A stretch of DNA of 45,022 nt from Deltaproteobacteria bacterium (GTDB taxonomy: Bacteria; Desulfobacterota; Syntrophia; Syntrophales; JAFGHS01): contig JAFGHS010000004.1 of assembly GCA_016930075.1 (NCBI GenBank), positions 1 through 45,022 on the forward strand. The letters run 5' to 3'. The translations under genes were made by a program, and so were the position numbers. Below are positions 18,178-25,677 of this stretch, one piece after another. The notes under the pieces were generated by a model. The model was not told the origin of the DNA. It searched no databases and worked only from the letters and a program-made list of their open reading frames with translations. The first letter of the stretch is position 1, and every line of letters begins with the position of its first letter.

Positions 18178-19479
18178 CTATTTCATGAGACTCGGCAGAT
18201 AAAGGGCGATCTTGGGAAAGAGGATCAGGAGGATGGCCGTCGCCAGTTGTGCCGCCAGCATATGCACAGCGCCCTTGAAGATCGTATGGATGGGGACGTC
18301 CCGTGCGACGCCGCTGACAACATAGACATTGATTCCGATGGGCGGCGTAATGACTCCCATCTCAGCGACAACGACAATGATGACGCCGAACCAGATGGGG
18401 TCATAACCCAGAGCCAGGACGACGGGATAAAAAATGGGGATGGTCAGCATGATCATGGCAAGCGAATCCATCATGCAGCCCAGTAATAGATAAATCAGGA
18501 TGATCAAACCCATGATGACGGGAGACGGTAGTTGGAGGGTAGACACCCAGGCGCCGATCTGCGTCGGAATGGTCGTGACGGCCAGAAAATGGCCGAAGAC
18601 CGTGGCCCCCGCCACAATAACCATGATCATGCATGAAATGCGCGTCGTCTCATCCAGGGATTTGATAAGACCCTTCCAGGTAAGGTTCCGGCCCAGGACG
18701 GCAATGGCAATGGTTCCGAAGGCGCCGACGCCGGCTGCTTCGGTCGGGGTGAAAAACCCGACAAAGAGGCCGCCCATGACTAAAACAAAAAGAATGAAGG
18801 TTTCGATAACGCCGGACAGAGAAGCGATCCTTTCCCGCCAGGCCGCCTTGGGCGCTCCTTCGCAGAGGCCCGGTTTCAGGCGCGTCCAGATGAAAATCGT
18901 GAGAATAAACATGAAAGTCAGGATGACGCCCGGCAGGATGCCTGCCATAAAAAGCTTGCCGACGGATTGCTCCGTCATAATGCCGTAGATAATGAAAATC
19001 GTGCTGGGCGGGATGAGGACGCCGAGGCTGCCGCCGGCGGCGACCACGCCTGTGGCGAGGGCGGGATCGTAGTGATATTTTTTCATTTGCGGAAGCGCAA
19101 CGGAAGCCATGGTGGCTGCCGTTGCGCTTGTTGAACCGCAGATGGCCGAGAAACCGGCGCAGGCGCCGATGGTCGCGACGGCCAACCCGCCCGGCAGATG
19201 TCCGACAAATTTGTTGGCCGCGTTGAACAGCCGGCCGCTGATGCCTGAATAGTGGGCCACCTGTCCCATGAGGACGAACAGGGGGATCACGGTCAGGTTG
19301 TAAGAATTCAGTTGGGAGAAAAAGTCCCGTGCCAGAAGATTCAAAGAGGCATTCCAGGACACGAGCCAGCCGAATCCGAGAAATCCCACGACGGCCATGA
19401 CGAAGCCTACAGGGATCCGCAAAAACATCAGAATGATGAGAACAATAAATCCGATGATGCCTGCGGTTATGGGGGTCAT
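18178..19479 (-). CDS. dctM: TRAP transporter large membrane subunit (DctM)
   Basis: The 12-helix-type permease of a sodium-coupled TRAP system, 433 aa. It starts MTPITAGIIGFIVLIILMFLR and is hydrophobic throughout, with the typical GGSLGVLIPPSTIFIIYG and PPIGINVYVVSG motifs. ATG 19479 overlaps the dctQ stop codon as ATGA, so the start is well fixed; an open frame further upstream to 19545 lies inside dctQ and is not used. It acts with DctQ and the periplasmic DctP to import a C4-dicarboxylate, 2-oxoacid or other organic anion. Confidence 0.93.
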   Translation of the reverse strand: MTPITAGIIGFIVLIILMFLRIPVGFVMAVVGFLGFGWLVSWNASLNLLARDFFSQLNSYNLTVIPLFVLMGQVAHYSGISGRLFNAANKFVGHLPGGLAVATIGACAGFSAICGSTSATAATMASVALPQMKKYHYDPALATGVVAAGGSLGVLIPPSTIFIIYGIMTEQSVGKLFMAGILPGVILTFMFILTIFIWTRLKPGLCEGAPKAAWRERIASLSGVIETFILFVLVMGGLFVGFFTPTEAAGVGAFGTIAIAVLGRNLTWKGLIKSLDETTRISCMIMVIVAGATVFGHFLAVTTIPTQIGAWVSTLQLPSPVIMGLIILIYLLLGCMMDSLAMIMLTIPIFYPVVLALGYDPIWFGVIIVVVAEMGVITPPIGINVYVVSGVARDVPIHTIFKGAVHMLAAQLATAILLILFPKIALYLPSLMK

Positions 19480-19961
19480 CTTTGAACCATTCTTCTCGTC
19501 GATCTCAGCATTTCGCTGATCAATACCAGGCACAGCATGCCGCACCCGGCGGCCATCCCTAAAAGAAAAGGATAGACCGGCATTTGGAGCGTCATGGACA
19601 CCTCGCCGCTATGCTTGAGATCAAGGGCATAGACGGCGCTCTGCCAGGCAACGACGGCAAAGAGAATCGAGCCGATCAATGCCCCGACGGCGTCGATCAA
19701 AAGCTGAAGCCTCTCCGGGAGCCGTTCGACAAAAATTTCCACGGATACGTGTCCCTTTTCGAGGGAGGTGTAAGCCAGGGAAAACGACACGACGACGGAG
19801 CCGAGAAACCCTATCATTTCATAGGTCCCCAGGATGGGCCGGCCGAAGAGCCGCAAAATGACGTCGGCGCACGTCAGCACCATCATGACGATGATGGCCA
19901 GACATGACACGGCGTTAAATCCCCGGCCTGCCGACCGGACCCATCTTACCAAACGCATCAT
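19476..19961 (-). CDS. dctQ: TRAP transporter small membrane subunit (DctQ)
   Basis: A 161-aa inner-membrane protein with four predicted transmembrane helices (about 15-38, 48-65, 88-108 and 126-148), as usual for DctQ. The YEMIGFLGSVVVSFSLAYT segment and the GHVSVEIF motif support the family. It overlaps dctM by four bases and begins 24 bases after dctP. Confidence 0.9.
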   Translation of the reverse strand: MMRLVRWVRSAGRGFNAVSCLAIIVMMVLTCADVILRLFGRPILGTYEMIGFLGSVVVSFSLAYTSLEKGHVSVEIFVERLPERLQLLIDAVGALIGSILFAVVAWQSAVYALDLKHSGEVSMTLQMPVYPFLLGMAAGCGMLCLVLISEMLRSTRRMVQR

Positions 19962-19985
19962 GGATGTTAACCTTCCGACAAACCG

Positions 19986-21020
19986 CTATTTGTACACTTT
20001 GCTGTATTTTTTAATCAAATTTTCCACTTCTTTGACGGCCTCTTTCCCCGGCAGACCGTTGGCTGTGGCTGTTTTAACGTATTCGTCAATAATCGGCGAT
20101 ACGGCCTTTTTCCATTTGGCATCTTCCCCCTTGGAAAGGGGAATGATTTTATTGCCGAGGCTCAGGCTGTATGCACGGCCTTCCGCATCCGAATCATCCC
20201 ATACCTGACCGTGTTTATCAATCCATTCCGTGCTCACATCGTCGAATACTTTTTGGATATCTTTGGGGAGGGCGTCCCATTTATTCTTATTCATGACAAC
20301 GAACATGGCCGTCGTGTAACCGACGCCGTAACAATCCGTCGTGCTTTTAACTACCTCTGCCTGTTTCCAGCCTTTCAGCGTTTCAATGGGTGCAAAGGTT
20401 CCATCAACAACGCCTTTCTGCAGGGCTTCATAGGTGCCGCCTTGAGGCATGGCGACGGGAACGGCGCCCAATGATTCGACGACTTTGGCGCTCAATCCGG
20501 TCGAACGGATCTTCATCCCTTTCAATTCGGCCATTGTTTTAACAGGCTTAAGGGTGTGAAGGAGCCCAGGGCCGTGGGCGTGAATGTAAAGAACTTTAAC
20601 GCCTTCCAATTCTTTCGGATTGAACTTTTTGAAAAAGTCATTTGCCACGCGGGTTGCAATCCGGCCGTTGGGATAGCCTAAGGGCAGGTCGAGAACTTCC
20701 ATCAGGGGGAATCTTCCTCTGGTGTAGGCGAAACAGGACATGCCGATGTCGGAGATGCCTTTGACGGCGCCGTCATAAGTCTGATCTGCCGGCGTCAGAG
20801 AGCCTCCCGCGAAGATGTTGATTTTAACCTGGCCGTTGGTGCGTTTTTCAATCTCTCGCGCCCAGGACTCTCCCGCTTTGGCCTGCCCATGGGTCGGCGG
20901 AAAGAAGATGCTGTAAGTCAGGTTGGTGGTTTCGGCTTTGGCATCCCGAATAATGGATGGCGCAAAAGCTCCAAAGACAAATAAAACGGTTAGGACTAAT
21001 ACGGGGACAATTCTTTTCAT
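19986..21020 (-). CDS. dctP: TRAP transporter substrate-binding protein (DctP)
   Basis: A 344-aa periplasmic binding protein with a Sec signal peptide (cleavage likely after about residue 29, DAKAE). It shows the TRAP pattern [22 protein letters not shown] and the later KGMKIRSTG with its carboxylate-binding arginine, followed by [20 protein letters not shown] precedes ATG 21020. The ligand cannot be named; the downstream aminotransferase, korAB and acyl-CoA synthetase make an organic acid or amino-acid-derived 2-oxoacid plausible. A possible promoter lies at 21410-21436. Confidence 0.92.
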   Translation of the reverse strand: MKRIVPVLVLTVLFVFGAFAPSIIRDAKAETTNLTYSIFFPPTHGQAKAGESWAREIEKRTNGQVKINIFAGGSLTPADQTYDGAVKGISDIGMSCFAYTRGRFPLMEVLDLPLGYPNGRIATRVANDFFKKFNPKELEGVKVLYIHAHGPGLLHTLKPVKTMAELKGMKIRSTGLSAKVVESLGAVPVAMPQGGTYEALQKGVVDGTFAPIETLKGWKQAEVVKSTTDCYGVGYTTAMFVVMNKNKWDALPKDIQKVFDDVSTEWIDKHGQVWDDSDAEGRAYSLSLGNKIIPLSKGEDAKWKKAVSPIIDEYVKTATANGLPGKEAVKEVENLIKKYSKVYK

Positions 21021-21446
21021 ACAAAGCTCCTTTTTAAAGTTTTTTTATTCCTTCCGGCAACGGAGGGCTTTTACGGCAACAGCCCATCAGCCGCCAAAAT
21101 TACGAAATGAAAGGGTTCTAACAAAAAACGTTGTTTACAATATTATGACCCGCAAACGGGTTTATCATAGACGGCAAGTTTTTAATAATAAACGGAATAC
21201 GGTGCGCGTGGTTTTAAGGGAAGCCTGCTTGCCCGTCTCTGAAAATCGAAGACGAACAGCAGGCATTAATACATATAGATTACAGGATAGGGTTTAAGAC
21301 TTGAAGATGTCATGAAAATCGGCAAAAATTGATTCACGCCAATACCTCTCATGCGAATTTTTAAAATGAAGCCTGCCGTCGCCTATCGCAAAGCCGGACA
21401 GTTGACGCTGATATAGCATAATTTCTGTCCCGTCAAGGACAAAAAT
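21021..21446 (-). other. non-coding leader region of the TRAP operon with one hairpin
   Basis: No gene is supported in these 426 bases. A two-part hairpin lies at 21223-21264: GCCTGCT pairs with AGCAGGC (7 pairs), then an internal loop, then CGTCT with AGACG (5 pairs). It has no T tract on either strand. If the promoter suggested at 21410-21436 is used, the hairpin would be inside a leader of nearly 400 bases before dctP. The rest is AT-rich with no recognised motif. Confidence 0.3.
21410..21436 (-). promoter_or_regulatory. possible minus-strand promoter upstream of dctP
   Basis: On the minus strand TTGACG (21436-21431) is followed after 15 bases by TATATC (21415-21410), preceded by TGC like an extended -10 element. 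The spacer is shorter than ideal and the distance to dctP is long, so this is tentative. Confidence 0.25.
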
Positions 21447-21746
21447 TTATTCCTGCTTTTGGGAAGCCCCCTTCAGTTTTTCAAGCTCTTCTTTATACTG
21501 CTCGGCCTGGGCCTTCATCGTCTCGATTTCTTCCTTCGCTTTTTCCAGCTTTTCATCCTGCTGCTGTTTTTCTTCATTGAGTTTTTCCTGAACGTCGTCA
21601 AATCCGATATACATGGCAAGAATTCCGCCGATCAACAGGATAAACGGCACGCCGCCCTTAAATAATATCAGAAATTCAGACCCCCAGAAAAAAAGACCGA
21701 TAAGCCCAAAGATTGCCGCGACGGCGCCGCCGAAAAGCAATGTCAT
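21447..21746 (-). CDS. small two-helix membrane protein with coiled-coil tail
   Basis: A 99-aa protein not matched to a named family. Two hydrophobic helices (about residues 2-24 and 28-47, the second with GGVPFILLIGGILAMYIGF) are followed by a highly charged helix (about 50-95: EKLNEEKQQQDEKLEKAKEE and onward) that should form a cytoplasmic or periplasmic coiled coil. ATG 21746 is chosen because GGAGGT sits nine bases before it; the frame continues upstream to TTG 21767, through the ribosome site itself. It stands alone between dctP and the divergent his operon. Confidence 0.75.
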   Translation of the reverse strand: MTLLFGGAVAAIFGLIGLFFWGSEFLILFKGGVPFILLIGGILAMYIGFDDVQEKLNEEKQQQDEKLEKAKEEIETMKAQAEQYKEELEKLKGASQKQE

Positions 21747-21903
21747 TTTTTTTAAACCTCCTTGCAAGTAAAACCGGCATCATTGTTCAGGCGATTCAGG
21801 AAAAGACGGCGTAATAAAAAGTTCAATATGGATGCCCGTCAAAGATAGTTGGGGAAAATACGATTAAAAACAATGAAAGTCAAGGAAAAACAGGGAAAAA
21901 AGC

Positions 21904-21932
21904 TTGATAAAAACATCCGTATAAATTAGCAT
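21904..21932 (+). promoter_or_regulatory. possible promoter of the his operon
   Basis: TTGATA (21904-21909), a 17-base spacer and TAGCAT (21927-21932), about 50 bases before hisI. The boxes are imperfect, but this is the only reasonable pair in the 238-base gap. Confidence 0.35.
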
Positions 21933-21984
21933 AGGCCGCCTTGCTGATGAAACGGACAGCAACGGAAGAAAGGAAATATTATTG

Positions 21985-22359
21985 ATGATTGAACCCGATT
22001 TTACAAAGGATAATGGTCTGATACCTGTCATTGTCCAGGATGATGAAACCAAAGACATACTGATGCTGGCGTATATGAATCGCGAGGCATGGTTGAAGAC
22101 GTTGGAAACAGGTAAGGCAACCTATTGGAGCCGGTCGAGAAAACAGCTCTGGGTCAAGGGCGAAACGTCGGGGAATATGCAGATGGTAAAGGAAATCTGC
22201 ATCGACTGCGATGAGGATACGGTTTTATTGAAAGTGGATCAAATCGGCGGGGCTGCCTGCCACACGGGTTATCGTTCCTGTTTTTACCGAAAATTGGTCG
22301 ATGGTCGGATCGAGATCGTTTCAGAAAAAGTTTTCAATCAGGAGGATGTTTACAAATAA
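21985..22359 (+). CDS. hisI: phosphoribosyl-AMP cyclohydrolase (HisI)
   Basis: A 124-aa enzyme that opens the ring of phosphoribosyl-AMP in histidine synthesis. It shows the family core [36 protein letters not shown], the Mg-binding CDCDEDT-like CIDCDEDT, and the zinc cysteines in [13 protein letters not shown]. It is monofunctional, with no HisE domain. ATG 21985 is preferred to the TTG three bases earlier, with AAAGGAA upstream. Its stop overlaps the hisG start by one base. Confidence 0.95.
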   Translation: MIEPDFTKDNGLIPVIVQDDETKDILMLAYMNREAWLKTLETGKATYWSRSRKQLWVKGETSGNMQMVKEICIDCDEDTVLLKVDQIGGAACHTGYRSCFYRKLVDGRIEIVSEKVFNQEDVYK

Positions 22360-23228
22360 TGAAGTTGAAACTGGGAATTCCCAAGGGGAGTCTGGAAGCC
22401 AATACCATCGACCTGTTCAAACGGGCGGGGTGGCGCATCACCTATGACAGCCGCAGTTATTTCCCCGATATCGATGATGATGAGATCACCTGCACCCTCG
22501 TGAGGGCGCAGGAAATGCCGAAATATATCGAGGATGGAACTTTCGATCTGGGCCTGACGGGCCGGGACTGGATTATGGAAAACGATTCGGATGTCGTGGT
22601 GGTGCATGACCTTGTGTATTCGAAGATGTCGATGAAACCGGCCCGCTGGGTCCTGGTTGCCAAAGAAGACTCACCCATCAAATCCATCGAAGATATGGAA
22701 GGCAAAAAAATCTCAACGGAACTGGTGAATTTTACAAAACGGTATTTTAAGGAGCGAAATATCAACGTCCATGTTGAGTTTTCCTGGGGAGCGACGGAGG
22801 CCAAGGTGATTGAAGGCCTGGTTGACGCCATCGTGGATATCACCGAAACGGGCTCGACGATCCGGGCCAACAAGCTCAGGATCGTCGAGGAGCTCATGAA
22901 GACCAATACCCAGCTGATTGCCAACAGGCAGGCATGGGAAGACCCCTGGAAGCGGCGCAAGATTGAGCAAATCAAGACGCTCCTTATCGGATCGCTGCTT
23001 GCCATGGGTAAAGTCGGCCTGAAACTCAACGTTTCAAAAGAAAACCTCGGCCGCGTCATTATGCTGCTTCCTTCCCTGAAGGCGCCGACGATATCCGGCT
23101 TGTTTTCGGATGATTGGTTTGCCGTAGAAACCATCGTCGATGCGAACATCGTCAGGGATTTGATTCCGTTGATTCAGGAAGCCGGCGCCGAGGGCATCAT
23201 CGAATATCCTCTCAATAAACTGATTTGA
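22359..23228 (+). CDS. hisG: ATP phosphoribosyltransferase, long form (HisG)
   Basis: A 289-aa enzyme for the first step of histidine synthesis, joining ATP and PRPP. The catalytic part (about 1-210) includes LGIPKGSLEANTIDLFKRAG, the LGLTGRDW motif and the PRPP loop near VDAIVDITETGSTIRAN. The length and the C-terminal segment ending in AEGIIEYPLNKLI show the long form with its own histidine-binding regulatory domain, so no HisZ is needed. It is translationally coupled to hisI, with GGAGG at 22341-22345. Confidence 0.95.
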   Translation: MKLKLGIPKGSLEANTIDLFKRAGWRITYDSRSYFPDIDDDEITCTLVRAQEMPKYIEDGTFDLGLTGRDWIMENDSDVVVVHDLVYSKMSMKPARWVLVAKEDSPIKSIEDMEGKKISTELVNFTKRYFKERNINVHVEFSWGATEAKVIEGLVDAIVDITETGSTIRANKLRIVEELMKTNTQLIANRQAWEDPWKRRKIEQIKTLLIGSLLAMGKVGLKLNVSKENLGRVIMLLPSLKAPTISGLFSDDWFAVETIVDANIVRDLIPLIQEAGAEGIIEYPLNKLI

Positions 23229-23242
23229 AAGGCTCTTGAAAT

Positions 23243-23830
23243 ATGAAACGAACGGCAAAGGTGCATCGCAAGACCACGGAGACGGACATCCGGATCGAGA
23301 TGGATCTGGACGGCAGGGGCGTCGGCAGCATAGCCACGTCCGTTCCTTTTATGGACCATATGCTGAATCTCTTTTCCAGACACAGCGGCATCGATTTATC
23401 CGTCAAGGGCACGGGCGATACGGAAATTGACGATCATCACCTTGTCGAAGATCTGGGCATCTGTCTGGGGGATGCGATAAAAGACGCCCTCGGCGACAAA
23501 AAGGGGATCGGCCGCTACGGATCGGCAACCGTGCCGATGGATGAGTGCTTGTGCAATCTGACGATGGACATTTCCGGCAGGCCCTATCTGGTATACCATG
23601 TCAACCTGGGGAGAAGGAAAATCGGCAAGTTCGATCCCACGCTCCTTAAGGAATTCTTTAAATCATTTTCAGACCATAGCGGAATAACCTTGCATATAAA
23701 CCTCATCTATGGTAGGAACGGCCACCACATTGCAGAGGCCGTATTCAAAGCCTTGGCCCGTGCTCTTAGGGAAGCGATAACGGTTCACGAAAATATTGAG
23801 GGCGTATTGTCTACAAAGGGCAGTTTGTGA
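23243..23830 (+). CDS. hisB: imidazoleglycerol-phosphate dehydratase (HisB)
   Basis: A 195-aa monofunctional dehydratase of histidine synthesis. Metal ligands appear in FMDHML, DDHHLVEDLG, MDECL, SDHSG and GRNGHHIAEAVFKALARALR, the usual signature. It follows hisG by 14 bases. It lacks the N-terminal phosphatase domain of the enterobacterial enzyme, so histidinol-phosphatase must be encoded elsewhere. Confidence 0.96.
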   Translation: MKRTAKVHRKTTETDIRIEMDLDGRGVGSIATSVPFMDHMLNLFSRHSGIDLSVKGTGDTEIDDHHLVEDLGICLGDAIKDALGDKKGIGRYGSATVPMDECLCNLTMDISGRPYLVYHVNLGRRKIGKFDPTLLKEFFKSFSDHSGITLHINLIYGRNGHHIAEAVFKALARALREAITVHENIEGVLSTKGSL

Positions 23831-23944
23831 GGACTTGTAAGCCGGCTCATCCGTTTGTTTCGTCGTACGACAATGATGACCTCCTGCAAAAGAACATTCG
23901 TTTAGTTTACATTCATTGGTATTTATCATCTGAATCGATAGAAA

Positions 23945-24679
23945 ATGATCATCATTCCGGCAATAGATTTAAAAGATGGCCGATGCGTCCGACTCTCCCA
24001 GGGAGATTTTCAGCGCGTCACCGTATATTCCGACAACCCGGTCGAAATTGCCAAGCTGTGGCAGGAAAGCGGCGCAGAACGCATCCACCTTGTTGATCTT
24101 GACGGTTCCCTTGCCGGGGCGCCGCGGAACAGAGAGGTTGTCAGCGCTATTGTCAGGCAGGTGCAAGTGCCCGTCGAAGTGGGCGGCGGCATCCGGGATA
24201 TGAAAACCGTCGGGGCCTATCTGGCGATGGGGGTTCAATGGGTCATTCTCGGGACGGCAGCCATGCGCGATCCGTCGTTTGTCAAGGATGCGTGCAGCAC
24301 CCATCCCGGCCAGATCATCCTCGGCGTCGATGCCGCAGACGGCATGGTCGCCATTCAAGGGTGGACGGAAAAAACGGCCGCCTCCGCCGTTGAAACGGCG
24401 ATGTCCTATGAAGGATACGGCTTGGCGGCGATTGTCTATACGGATATCACAAGAGACGGTATGGAAACGGGGGTTAATGTAGGAAAGACGCAGGAACTCG
24501 CAGAGGCTGTGTCGATTCCGGTGATCGCGTCGGGAGGCGTCAGGGGAATCGACGATGTCGATCAACTGCTGGCTGTTGAGAAATCAGGCATATGCGGCGT
24601 CATCGTCGGCAAAGCCCTCTATACGGGGGCCATATCCCTGAAAGATGCCATTAAACGCGCGAAAAGCGTTCAACCCTGA
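23945..24679 (+). CDS. hisA: ProFAR isomerase (HisA)
   Basis: A 244-aa TIM-barrel enzyme that isomerises ProFAR to PRFAR. Catalytic Asp8 lies in IIPAIDLKDGRCVRL and the second acid in YTDITRDGM; phosphate-binding loops are VEVGGGIRD and ASGGVRG. The 114 bases between hisB and hisA hold no gene, only a small palindrome GTCGTACGAC. hisH, which often sits here, and hisF are absent from the window. Confidence 0.95.
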   Translation: MIIIPAIDLKDGRCVRLSQGDFQRVTVYSDNPVEIAKLWQESGAERIHLVDLDGSLAGAPRNREVVSAIVRQVQVPVEVGGGIRDMKTVGAYLAMGVQWVILGTAAMRDPSFVKDACSTHPGQIILGVDAADGMVAIQGWTEKTAASAVETAMSYEGYGLAAIVYTDITRDGMETGVNVGKTQELAEAVSIPVIASGGVRGIDDVDQLLAVEKSGICGVIVGKALYTGAISLKDAIKRAKSVQP

Positions 24680-24731
24680 TCCCAAACCCTAATCCCCGGT
24701 TCCTGACCCAACTTGATTCAAGGAGGCTAAC

Positions 24732-25079
24732 ATGGCGGAAGATTGCATTTTTTGTAAAATTGTCAGCGGTGCGATCCCCAGCACCAAAGTTTATGAGGAT
24801 GATCGGGTTTTAGCCTTTGACGACATTCATCCCCTGGCGCCGGTCCATGTCGTTGTCATACCGAAAAAGCACATTTCCACGCTCCTTGACTGCACGGAAG
24901 ACCGGATGGATGACCTGGCGGCCGTCATATCTGCCGTTATCGAAGTGGCAAAAAAGAAGGGCATTGACCGGAAGGGTTTCCGAACCGTTTTGAATTGTAA
25001 TGCCGAGGGGGGCCAGGTGATCTTCCATCTTCACGCGCATGTGCTGGGCGGGAAAAAACTTGCCGATGAGATGGGGTAA
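24732..25079 (+). CDS. HIT-family nucleotide hydrolase (HINT type)
   Basis: A 115-aa cytoplasmic protein of the histidine-triad superfamily, close to HINT/PKCI purine nucleoside phosphoramidases. The triad is HLHAHVLGG near the C terminus, and CIFCKIVSGAIPS at the start matches the zinc-binding region of some members. AAGGAGG precedes ATG 24732. In many bacteria a HIT gene follows or neighbours his genes; the physiological substrate is unknown. Confidence 0.93.
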   Translation: MAEDCIFCKIVSGAIPSTKVYEDDRVLAFDDIHPLAPVHVVVIPKKHISTLLDCTEDRMDDLAAVISAVIEVAKKKGIDRKGFRTVLNCNAEGGQVIFHLHAHVLGGKKLADEMG

Positions 25080-25111
25080 AATATGCGTTTCATTGATTGA
25101 CAAACGGAAAG

Positions 25112-25133
25112 CCGGTCATAATTTAATGACCGG
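25112..25133 (+). terminator. 8-bp hairpin between HIT gene and yqeY-like gene
   Basis: CCGGTCAT (25112-25119) pairs perfectly with ATGACCGG (25126-25133) around a six-base loop. It is followed by ACATTAAAAAAG rather than a T tract, so it is a weak or strand-reversed terminator, or a processing/attenuation site inside a longer operon. Confidence 0.4.
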
Positions 25134-25154
25134 ACATTAAAAAAGGGAAATATC

Positions 25155-25601
25155 ATGAATTACAAGGAAAAAATAGACGGGCAGATGGTTGCGGCGGCCA
25201 AAGCGAAAGATAAGATCGTTTTGTCGGCCCTTCGAATGATGAAAACCGCCCTGCACAACCGGGAAATCGATCTGAAACGGGAACTTACCGATGCAGAATT
25301 TCTCCAGGCTCTCTCCGGGATGGTGAAACAGCGGAAAGATTCCATCGATCAGTTTAGGGCAGGAAATCGAATGGACCTGGTGGAAAAGGAGGAGGCGGAG
25401 CTCAAAGTCATTCAGGCATTCCTGCCGCAGCAGTTATCCCCGGAAGAGATAGCGCAGGAGATCGCCAAGGCGATTGAGGAAGCCGGCGCCGCAGGCGTCA
25501 AGGACATGGGAAAGGTCATGAAGATTTTGATGCCGAAGCTGACGGGACGGGCGGACGGGAAAATGCTGGGGGAAATGGTCAAGGCAAAATTATCCGCCTG
25601 A
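25155..25601 (+). CDS. YqeY/GatB-tail domain protein
   Basis: A 148-aa helical protein of the YqeY family, related to the C-terminal tRNA-contacting domain of GatB. Key segments are RMMKTALHNREIDLKRELTD, KQRKDSIDQF, EEAELKVIQAFLPQQLS and MGKVMKILMPKLTGRADGKM. Its role is uncertain; a link to tRNA-dependent amidation or stress has been proposed for the family. It commonly sits just before dnaG and rpoD, as here. Confidence 0.92.
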   Translation: MNYKEKIDGQMVAAAKAKDKIVLSALRMMKTALHNREIDLKRELTDAEFLQALSGMVKQRKDSIDQFRAGNRMDLVEKEEAELKVIQAFLPQQLSPEEIAQEIAKAIEEAGAAGVKDMGKVMKILMPKLTGRADGKMLGEMVKAKLSA

Positions 25602-25677
25602 TCGCCCTGATGGGAAACATTCCCTGCTCGTCCTGAGGTTTTTGTTCCATATCCTGTTTTGAAAGGGGAAAAGCATC

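Noticed and set aside
21070..21110. Sigma-54 promoter before dctP (GG-N10-GC on the minus strand)
   Set aside because: The spacing fits but the -12 box is GGGC instead of TTGC, and no enhancer site or sigma-54 regulator is nearby.
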